A stretch of DNA of 9,068 bases from an uncultured Verrucomicrobiota bacterium (GTDB lineage: Bacteria > Verrucomicrobiota > Kiritimatiellia > CAIVKH01). The stretch lies in assembly GCA_937894535.1 (NCBI GenBank), contig CALBHI010000170.1, positions 1 through 9,068 of the forward strand. The letters are read 5' to 3'. Below are positions 1-4,525 of this stretch, one piece after another (the first letter of the stretch is position 1; each line of letters starts with the position of its first letter). Below the pieces are notes generated by a model. It did no database searches. It worked only from the letters and a program-made list of their open reading frames with translations, and had not been told where the DNA came from. Position numbers and translations under genes: made by a program.

Positions 1-72
1 GGGGGCGACATGCGTGTCGGGGGCGACATGCGTGTCGGGGGCGACATGCGTGTCGGGGGCGACATGCGTGTC
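1..72. repeat. Four perfect tandem copies of an 18-bp repeat inside the RAYT gene
   Basis: The unit GGGGGCGACATGCGTGTC occurs at 1-18, 19-36, 37-54 and 55-72 with no mismatches. The array may continue past the left edge. Eighteen bases are six codons, so the minus-strand RAYT frame stays open and reads DTHVAP per unit. The last copy forms the left arm and loop of a REP-like hairpin, which suggests the array grew out of that palindrome. Confidence 0.95.
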
Positions 73-453
73 GCCCCTACGGATGCGGCGGGACACGGCG
101 GCCTTGAATGCGCCGATGACGTGGCCCAATGCGGATGAACCCTTTTGGATGCGCATCAATCCATGGAAATGATCCGGCATCACCACGCATTCACCCGGAA
201 ACACATCATCCCGGACCTCCCCGCACCGCGCCCATTCCTCCGCGATGATGGCCCGTACGGGCGACACGCCCGTCGCCCTTTCTTCTCCTCTCGGCGACAT
301 GCCCCAAAACGGTTTCCCCCTCGCCCACGCCACGAATTCCCGGTGCGCGCAGATCGTGACGAAATACACCCCGCCCCCGGCATAATCATGCCCCTTTAAA
401 CGGATGCTTTTCCGGCCTGTCCGCCGAAGCCCCGGCGAAGGAGAAGGATGCAT
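1..453 (-). CDS. REP-associated tyrosine transposase (RAYT, Y1_Tnp/IS200-like), N-terminal part, cut by window edge
   Basis: An uninterrupted minus-strand frame of 151 codons runs from an ATG at 453-451 to the left edge, so the C-terminus is missing. The protein has the RAYT pattern: a basic start (RRTGRKSIRLKGHDY, residues 10-24), the first strand GGGVYFVTICAHREF (26-40), then VVMPDHFHGL (90-99) with the HUH metal-binding pair His95/His97, then IGAFKAAVSRRI (113-124). The catalytic tyrosine of the family lies further C-terminal and would be outside the window. Known RAYTs are single-strand DNA transposases that recognise GTAG-headed REP hairpins. Residues 128-151 are four in-frame DTHVAP hexapeptides from an 18-bp tandem repeat, and residues 58-67 are encoded by a second palindrome. 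An alternative in-frame ATG at 498-496 overlaps the glpD stop as ATGA and adds 15 residues. Neither start has a good Shine-Dalgarno sequence. Whether the gene is intact cannot be judged from this fragment. Confidence 0.85.
   Translation of the reverse strand, partial: MHPSPSPGLRRTGRKSIRLKGHDYAGGGVYFVTICAHREFVAWARGKPFWGMSPRGEERATGVSPVRAIIAEEWARCGEVRDDVFPGECVVMPDHFHGLMRIQKGSSALGHVIGAFKAAVSRRIRRGDTHVAPDTHVAPDTHVAPDTHVAP
56..77 (-). repeat. REP-like palindrome with GTAG foot, inside the RAYT gene
   Basis: Positions 56-64 (GGGGCGACA) pair with 69-77 (TGTCGCCCC) around the loop TGCG, a perfect 9-bp stem. Read on the minus strand, the hairpin is headed by GTAG (complement of CTAC at 77-80), the tetranucleotide typical of REP elements handled by RAYTs. 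The flanking GCCCCTACGGATGC (74-87) recurs with two mismatches at 2162-2175. It is located in coding sequence, where it reads RGDTHVAP. Confidence 0.7.
259..278. repeat. Second REP-like palindrome inside the RAYT gene
   Basis: GGGCGAC (259-265) pairs with GTCGCCC (272-278) around the loop ACGCCC. The stem sequence matches the core of the palindrome at 56-77, and it is preceded on the plus strand by CGTAC instead of CGTAG. It encodes residues in the stretch RATGVSPVR of the transposase, between the first conserved strand and the HUH motif, where such proteins tolerate variable loops. It looks like a degenerate member of the same repeat family in the opposite orientation. Confidence 0.55.
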
Positions 454-489
454 GGCCGGATCATCGCGTGGAACATCTTTTGTGGCGGG

Positions 490-514
490 ATGGTTCATGG
501 ATCATGGTTGATGG
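490..514. repeat. Heptamer repeat array at the glpD 3' end
   Basis: ATGG starts at 490, 497, 504 and 511, an exact 7-base period (units ATGGTTC, ATGGATC, ATGGTTG, ATGGTCT). The array overlaps the last codons of glpD, its TGA stop, and the region upstream of the RAYT gene. The same heptamer family recurs in every larger intergenic gap to the left of 4500. Confidence 0.75.
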
Positions 515-1898
515 TCTTGAGCCAGGCTTGGAGCTGGGGGCGGATGGATTGGGCGGCTTGGGGGTTGAGGAGGCCGAGGCGGGTGCGGCGGTAGAGGAGG
601 TCGTCGGGAGTGCGGGCCATTTCGTGGTGGATGGCGTAGTCGACCCAGTCGCGGTCGGGCGGTTCGAGGTGGGAGGCGGGTTCGCGGGAAGGCGCGAAGG
701 TCCAGTGGCGGGTGCGGCTGGGGCGGTCGGGTCCGCCGGCGATGGCGAGGACGCGATCGACGGCGGCTTCGCCCATGGCGCGGGCGGTGGTGAGTTTGCC
801 GCCGAACACGGAGACGAGGCCGGAGGGGGCGACGGTAACGTGAAAATCCCGGCTGACCTCGGAGGAGCGTTGTCCGTCGGTGCGCGGGAGCGGGCGCAGG
901 CCGGCGAAGGTGGCGATGAGGTCGCGGCGTTCGGGCGGACGGGCGAAGACCTGGCCGGTGTGCTCGAGCAGGTAATCGATCTCCGACGAAAGCGGCTGCG
1001 GATCGTCGTCGATGGTATCGCGCGGGGTGTCGGTGGTGCCGAAGAGGACGCGACCGTGCCAAGGGATGGCGAAGAGGACACGGCCGTCGGAGGTTTTGGG
1101 GATCATCAGGGCGGAGGAACCGCCGAGGGTGGCGGCGTCGAGGACGAGGTGGATGCCCTGGCTGGCGGCGATGCGCGGCGGGGTGGCGGGGGCGTCGAGC
1201 CGGGTGACCGCGTCGGTGTAGACGCCGGTGGCGTTGAGCACGGCGCGGGCGGGAATGCGCAGGGTGCGGCCGGTTTCGGCATCGGTGATGGCGGCGCCGC
1301 AGACGCGTTCGCCGTCCTTGAGCAGGGCGGTGACGGGGGCGTAGTTCACGGCGAGGCCGCCTTCGTCGACGAGGCGCTGGAGCGAGGCGACGAGCCAACG
1401 CGCATCGTCGAGTTGTCCGTCGATGTAGCGCACCCCGCCGGTGAGGCCGTGCGGGGCGATGCCGGGGGCGCGGGCGAGGACGTCGTCGCGGGAGAGGCTG
1501 GCCGAACGCTGATCGCCGTCGGCGCCGGCGATGGTGTCGTAGAGGCGCATGCCGCCGCGGTAGACCAAGTGGTCGAGGTTGCTGCGGCAGGGAATGATGA
1601 ATTCGAGGGGATGGACGAGGTGTGGGGCGGCGCGGAGGAACCAGGCGCGTTCGCGGAGCGATTCGTGGACGAGGCCGAGGTGGCCCTGGCGCAGGTAACG
1701 CACGCCGCCGTGGATCAGCTTGGTGCTGCGGGTGGAGGTGCCGGAACCGAAGTCGCCGCGTTCGACGAGAGCGACGGACCAGCCGCGGCTGGCGGCGTCG
1801 AGGGCGCAGGCGAAACCGGTGGCGCCGCCGCCGATGACCAGCAGGTCGAACGGCGTGGAACGGGAAGCCATCGCGGCGAGGAACGTGGCGCGGTCCAT
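495..1898 (-). CDS. glpD: Aerobic glycerol-3-phosphate dehydrogenase (FAD-dependent)
   Basis: This 467-residue protein is expected to oxidise sn-glycerol-3-phosphate to dihydroxyacetone phosphate with FAD, passing electrons to quinone at the inner membrane face. Visible family marks are the dinucleotide-binding VIGGGATG (21-28), ending in an acidic strand end at VERGD (45-49). Next come the GlpD signature GTSTRSTKLIHGGVRYL (53-69), LNATGVYTD (221-229), the substrate-side FGTTDT (286-291) and FGGKLTT (365-371). The C-terminal DAO_C-type helix region includes ARTPDDLLYRRTRLGL (428-443). It is somewhat shorter than the roughly 500-residue family norm, with the shortfall in the C-terminal domain. 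The first ATG is preceded only by a weak TAGG. No glpK, glpF or glpR is adjacent, so it appears to be transcribed alone or with the downstream RAYT gene. The final residues (KTINHDP) are encoded by a heptamer repeat array. The family assignment is firm; paralogous roles within the DAO family are less likely. Confidence 0.93.
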   Translation of the reverse strand: MDRATFLAAMASRSTPFDLLVIGGGATGFACALDAASRGWSVALVERGDFGSGTSTRSTKLIHGGVRYLRQGHLGLVHESLRERAWFLRAAPHLVHPLEFIIPCRSNLDHLVYRGGMRLYDTIAGADGDQRSASLSRDDVLARAPGIAPHGLTGGVRYIDGQLDDARWLVASLQRLVDEGGLAVNYAPVTALLKDGERVCGAAITDAETGRTLRIPARAVLNATGVYTDAVTRLDAPATPPRIAASQGIHLVLDAATLGGSSALMIPKTSDGRVLFAIPWHGRVLFGTTDTPRDTIDDDPQPLSSEIDYLLEHTGQVFARPPERRDLIATFAGLRPLPRTDGQRSSEVSRDFHVTVAPSGLVSVFGGKLTTARAMGEAAVDRVLAIAGGPDRPSRTRHWTFAPSREPASHLEPPDRDWVDYAIHHEMARTPDDLLYRRTRLGLLNPQAAQSIRPQLQAWLKTINHDP

Positions 1899-1964
1899 GA
1901 CCTAGTCATCGCACAGGACGCGGGGCGAGGGAAGAAAGAAGGAGGGTGAGGATGGGATGAATGA

Positions 1965-1992
1965 ATGGTTGATGGGTGATGGTTCATGGGTG
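1965..1992. repeat. Heptamer repeat array
   Basis: ATGG starts at 1965, 1972, 1979 and 1986, an exact 7-base period (ATGGTTG, ATGGGTG, ATGGTTC, ATGGGTG). It ends in GAGGCGGGG just before the first decamer block. Confidence 0.8.
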
Positions 1993-2004
1993 AGGCGGGG
2001 AGGT

Positions 2005-2039
2005 GGAACCACGGATGGACACGAATGGACACGGATGTG
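2005..2039. repeat. Decamer triplet, copy A
   Basis: After GGAAC there are three 10-bp units: CACGGATGGA, CACGAATGGA and CACGGATGTG. Copy A is the most divergent of the three copies in this gap and is followed by the same GACGGAAGAC linker and heptamers. Confidence 0.8.
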
Positions 2040-2075
2040 GTGAAGCGAGGGACGGAAGACATGAGGATGGAATGA

Positions 2076-2100
2076 ATGGGTGATGGTTAATGGGTGATGC
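2076..2100. repeat. Heptamer repeat array
   Basis: ATGG starts at 2076, 2083 and 2090, followed by ATGC at 2097, a 7-base period. The array lies directly downstream of decamer copy A and its linker. Confidence 0.75.
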
Positions 2101-2120
2101 ACCTACTCGTCCGTGGGGTG

Positions 2121-2145
2121 CGCCTCGCGGAGGCGCTACTACACG
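2121..2145 (-). repeat. GTAG-headed REP hairpin 1 (minus orientation)
   Basis: CGCCTC (2121-2126) pairs with GAGGCG (2130-2135) around GCG. On the minus strand it is preceded by CGTGTAGTAG, giving a GTAG head plus hairpin. Positions 2126-2145 match the reverse complement of 2201-2220 at 18 of 20 bases, so hairpins 1 and 2 form an inverted pair with heads facing each other across 55 bp. Confidence 0.75.
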
Positions 2146-2200
2146 GGAGCGGCAGGCATGCGCCCTTACGGACGCACTACGAACGGGGGGGGCGTTGGTG

Positions 2201-2226
2201 CGTGTAGTAGCCGCTCCGCGAGCGGC
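2201..2226 (+). repeat. GTAG-headed REP hairpin 2 (plus orientation)
   Basis: CGTGTAGTA precedes a perfect 7-bp stem: GCCGCTC (2210-2216), loop CGC, GAGCGGC (2220-2226). It pairs as an inverted partner with hairpin 1 and recurs as a direct copy 160 bp downstream. A GTAG head followed by a GC-rich hairpin is the known recognition layout of RAYTs; a RAYT gene lies at the left end of this window. Confidence 0.78.
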
Positions 2227-2242
2227 ATGAAAATGGGGAAGA

Positions 2243-2277
2243 GGAACCACGGATGAACACGGATGGACACGGATGAG
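2243..2277. repeat. Decamer triplet, copy B
   Basis: GGAAC is followed by CACGGATGAA, CACGGATGGA and CACGGATGAG at 2248, 2258 and 2268, an exact 10-base period. The sequence is identical to copy C. Confidence 0.85.
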
Positions 2278-2315
2278 GTGAAGCGCGAGGGACGGAAGAC
2301 GTGGAGATGGAATGA

Positions 2316-2343
2316 ATGGTTAATGGGTGATGGTTGATGGGTG
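2316..2343. repeat. Heptamer repeat array
   Basis: ATGG starts at 2316, 2323, 2330 and 2337, an exact 7-base period, then TGAGGCGGGG follows as it does after the array at 1965. Confidence 0.8.
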
Positions 2344-2362
2344 AGGCGGGGGGCGGAGTGCT

Positions 2363-2386
2363 TGTAGTAGCTGCTCCGTGAGCGGC
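2363..2386 (+). repeat. GTAG-headed REP hairpin 3 (degenerate)
   Basis: TGTAGTA precedes GCTGCTC (2370-2376), loop CGT and GAGCGGC (2380-2386). It is a direct copy of hairpin 2, with two C-to-T changes (2371 in the stem, turning a C-G pair into T-G, and 2379 in the loop). Confidence 0.75.
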
Positions 2387-2402
2387 GCGGAAACGGGGAA
2401 GA

Positions 2403-2437
2403 GGAACCACGGATGAACACGGATGGACACGGATGAG
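2403..2437. repeat. Decamer triplet, copy C
   Basis: GGAAC is followed by CACGGATGAA, CACGGATGGA and CACGGATGAG at 2408, 2418 and 2428. It is identical to copy B at an offset of 160 bp. Confidence 0.85.
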
Positions 2438-2464
2438 GCGAGGTGCGGGACGGAAGACGTGGGG

Positions 2465-2482
2465 ATGGGTGATGGGTGATGC
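2465..2482. repeat. Short heptamer repeat array
   Basis: ATGG starts at 2465 and 2472, with ATGC at 2479, a 7-base period. It ends about ten bases beyond the stop codon of the propeller gene, so it would be in that gene's 3' untranslated region. Confidence 0.7.
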
Positions 2483-2492
2483 GGGAGGCGGG

Positions 2493-4298
2493 TCAGTTGC
2501 GGCGGGCTAGGTTGGGGATTTGTTCGAGGCGGGTCCAGGCGTCGCGGGCGTCGGGGTGCATGGCGATGATCCAGTGGTCGAGGGTTTTGCCGTCGGGCAC
2601 GCGGATGCGGTATTCCTGGGAGGTGCCGTCGAGGTGCATGACGACCATGTAGCTTTGCGACGGGGCTTTCATGTTGAGGATAACATGGAAGTCCGGGGCT
2701 TCGCCGAAGCCCATGAAGCTGACCGAGGCGGTGCCTTCGGGGGTGAGGCGGGCGGCCATCGGGTGCGGGAGGGCGACACGTTCGGGGGTGAAGGGGGAGA
2801 ATTTTCCTTCCCACAGGTCGACGACCATCATGGTGCGGTCGTGCATGCGGGTGCGGGTGATCTTGCCGGAGGCGTGCACGGCGACAAAACCGCTGACCGG
2901 GCCGGCGAGGTCGCTGAGGTCGACGCCGAAGAACCTCGGTTTGAAGATGACGAACTGGACGCGCACGACCGGATCGTCGGGGCGGTCGCTGAGCGGGAGC
3001 AGGGTGGTTTCGCCATCGATGGCGAACAACGAGACGTTTTTGGCGAACTTGGTGAAGTTGATGGAGGGGTCGGCGGTGGCGGGATCGAACCCACAGAGGT
3101 TGAGCACGCTGTTGAGGTAGTCGGGACAGGTTTCGGGAATCGGCACGCCGAAGTCGGCCTTGTCGAACGGCAGTTTGCGTTGCAGTTCCTGGGTGGTGTT
3201 GAGGTAGACATCGGCGGTGAGGGTGACGATGCGGCCGCCGCCGTCGGAGGAGACGAGGAGGCGGTTGCGGGCGGGATCCCAGACGACGGTTTCGATGTCC
3301 TGTTTGAAGTCGTAGACTTCGACGGCGCGGCTGTCGGTCGGGTTGATCCAGTAGAGCTTGCCGCCTTCGGCGGCGACGACGGCGGTGCCGTCGGACAGGG
3401 CGGTGACGCTTTCCGGCGAGGTGATGGTGATGTCGGCGTACCAGGTGCGGACGACGCGGGTGCCGAGGTCGATGCAGCCGATGTCGCCCATGATCTCGCT
3501 GGTGAAGTAGGCGTACATGCCTTCGGGATCGAAGCAGACGCCGGAGTAGCTTTCGAGGCGCTGGAAGAGCGGCATCCACCAGGCGCCGTCGGCGTCGCGG
3601 TAGAGGATCGCGCCGGAGAAGACATCGGTTTCGCCGCTGCGGGCGATGAAGCCTTCGACGTTCGAGCCGGCGACGAGCAATTCGCCGTTCGGGCCGAGGG
3701 CGACCGATTCCCACGCGTAGTCCGGCGAGGGGGCGGGCATCGGGACAACGCGGCCGTGCACCACGGTGTTGCGGTGGTAGTCGCGCAGCGGGTAGCGGAG
3801 CAGGCGGCCGCCGGGGATGTCCTCGACGACGTAGAGGTAACCGGCGGGATCGAAGGCGATGCCTTCGGGCGCGCGCAGGCCGGTGGCGCGGACCCACTGG
3901 GTTCCATCGAGGACCATGACGGGGGTTTCGTGGGAGACGACGACTTCGGTCACGCCGTCGGGATCAAGGCGGACGATGCGGTTGAGGTTTTCCTCGGAGT
4001 AATAGATCGAGCCGGTGTAGGGATCCATGACCAGCCCGTCCACGCCGTGCAGGCCTTCCTGCAGGGTGGTTGAGGTGAGGCGGGGCGGGCGGATCTGCGG
4101 GCGGTCGTTGACGTTGTATTTCTTGACGAAGGCGGCGTAGTCGATCGGATCAAGCGGGGCGATGCGCAGACCGCCTTGGGTCCATGGATGCGAGAAGATC
4201 GCGCCGCCGAGCAGCATGGCGCTGAGCATCCAGAAGGAAAACACATGGCGCCGCACCCGCTTGCGCGATGTCCGAACCCGTTTGTAAGCCGCCTTCAT
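2493..4298 (-). CDS. Membrane-anchored six-bladed beta-propeller (NHL/SMP-30-like) protein with unrecognised C-terminal domain
   Basis: I do not recognise a named gene. The 601-residue protein begins with a strongly basic stretch (KRVRTSRKRVRRH, 6-18) and one hydrophobic segment (19-35), consistent with an uncleaved anchor and a periplasmic body. Six propeller-like repeats follow at about 85-115, 143-170, 196-220, 251-280, 295-322 and 335-362. Each has a GVxxDPxG-type turn followed by a YYSEENLNRIVRLDP-like strand pair, as in NHL and SMP-30 propellers. Residues 440-590 are predominantly beta-like with no motif I can name, ending DHWIIAMHPDARDAW. The start at 4298 is chosen because AGGGGG lies seven bases upstream and the anchor begins there. 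The frame is open to an ATG at 4436, but that extension reads through non-coding repeats. It is separated from the DUF1501 gene by 227 bp, so cotranscription is uncertain. A ligand or enzymatic role cannot be deduced. Confidence 0.8.
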   Translation of the reverse strand: MKAAYKRVRTSRKRVRRHVFSFWMLSAMLLGGAIFSHPWTQGGLRIAPLDPIDYAAFVKKYNVNDRPQIRPPRLTSTTLQEGLHGVDGLVMDPYTGSIYYSEENLNRIVRLDPDGVTEVVVSHETPVMVLDGTQWVRATGLRAPEGIAFDPAGYLYVVEDIPGGRLLRYPLRDYHRNTVVHGRVVPMPAPSPDYAWESVALGPNGELLVAGSNVEGFIARSGETDVFSGAILYRDADGAWWMPLFQRLESYSGVCFDPEGMYAYFTSEIMGDIGCIDLGTRVVRTWYADITITSPESVTALSDGTAVVAAEGGKLYWINPTDSRAVEVYDFKQDIETVVWDPARNRLLVSSDGGGRIVTLTADVYLNTTQELQRKLPFDKADFGVPIPETCPDYLNSVLNLCGFDPATADPSINFTKFAKNVSLFAIDGETTLLPLSDRPDDPVVRVQFVIFKPRFFGVDLSDLAGPVSGFVAVHASGKITRTRMHDRTMMVVDLWEGKFSPFTPERVALPHPMAARLTPEGTASVSFMGFGEAPDFHVILNMKAPSQSYMVVMHLDGTSQEYRIRVPDGKTLDHWIIAMHPDARDAWTRLEQIPNLARRN

Positions 4299-4305
4299 GC
4301 CATCA

Positions 4306-4311
4306 CCCCCT
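4306..4311 (-). promoter_or_regulatory. Ribosome binding site of the propeller gene
   Basis: On the minus strand AGGGGG lies seven bases before the ATG at 4298-4296. It decides the start, because the longer frame from 4436 has no comparable site. Confidence 0.65.
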
Positions 4312-4427
4312 GTGGGCACAACCCGTGCTTCTACCCATGATCCTACCCGCGGCGGGGTGGCCGGTTCGCACGCGAAAAACACCTTTGTAGGCGTAGGGGG
4401 AATGCCTAGGCGGGAGGGATGGCGGAG

Positions 4428-4488
4428 ATGGTTCATGGGTGATGGTTAATGGTTCATGGTTGATGGGGATGGGTTATGGGGATGGGAG
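4428..4488. repeat. Longest heptamer repeat array
   Basis: ATGG starts at 4428, 4435, 4442, 4449, 4456 and 4463 with an exact 7-base period, and continues irregularly at 4469, 4476 and 4482 (steps 6, 7, 6). It fills most of the gap between the DUF1501 gene and the propeller gene; I see no gene in 4299-4525. Confidence 0.85.
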
Positions 4489-4489
4489 A

Positions 4490-4505
4490 CGCCCTCACGA
4501 GGGCG
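4490..4505. repeat. Perfect hairpin downstream of the DUF1501 gene
   Basis: CGCCCTC (4490-4496) pairs with GAGGGCG (4499-4505) around two bases. It lies about 20 bases beyond the DUF1501 stop codon. There is no T-run on the minus strand, so it is either a REP-family relic or a 3'-end stabilising hairpin, not a classical intrinsic terminator. Confidence 0.5.
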
Positions 4506-4525
4506 CGACGAACGGGCGGGGGCGG

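Larger units (their letters stand above)
1899..2492. other. 594-bp non-coding repeat mosaic between the propeller gene and glpD
   Basis: I see no credible gene here. Short open frames on the minus strand only translate the repeats. The gap is built from three recurring modules: GTAG-headed REP hairpins, triplets of a CACGGATGRA decamer introduced by GGAAC, and ATGG heptamer arrays. A linker of the form GAGGGACGGAAGACRTGRRGATGG joins decamers to heptamers in all three copies. The glpD promoter must lie here or further upstream, but I cannot point to a convincing -35/-10 pair. Confidence 0.85.
2203..2492. repeat. Tandem duplication with 160-bp period (REP + decamers + linker + heptamers)
   Basis: TGTAGTAG at 2203 recurs at 2363, and GGAACC at 2243 recurs at 2403, both offset by 160. 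The unit order is REP hairpin, GAAR-TGGGGAAGA-like spacer, decamer triplet, GGGACGGAAGACGTGG linker, heptamers, then GAGGCGGG. The second unit is truncated by the stop codon of the propeller gene at 2495-2493 and has fewer heptamers. An older, partial and more divergent copy lies at about 2000-2100. Confidence 0.8.

Noticed and set aside
1..72. CRISPR array
   Set aside because: The repeats abut without spacers and lie in a coding frame; the same applies to the decamer and heptamer arrays, which have no unique spacers.
468..1949. Long plus-strand open frame opposite glpD
   Set aside because: It is antisense to a firmly identified glpD, has a Gly/Ala/Glu-rich low-complexity product and no family motif; it is a typical high-GC shadow.
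2126..2220. Insertion sequence with 20-bp terminal inverted repeats
   Set aside because: Only 55 bp lie between the arms, there is no transposase frame, and each arm contains its own GTAG-headed hairpin, fitting a REP pair better.
1902..2420. Several short minus-strand frames in the repeat region, with products containing SIRVHPWF-like strings
   Set aside because: They translate the decamer and heptamer repeats themselves and have no coding features; such strings are common misannotations.
2520..4073. Long plus-strand open frame opposite the propeller gene
   Set aside because: Its product is Gly/Asp/Val-rich with no recognisable domain, and the minus strand has a ribosome binding site, membrane anchor and propeller repeats.
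4299..4436. Upstream extension of the propeller protein to the ATG at 4436
   Set aside because: The added 46 residues would place a long tail before the membrane anchor, start within the heptamer repeats and lack a ribosome binding site.
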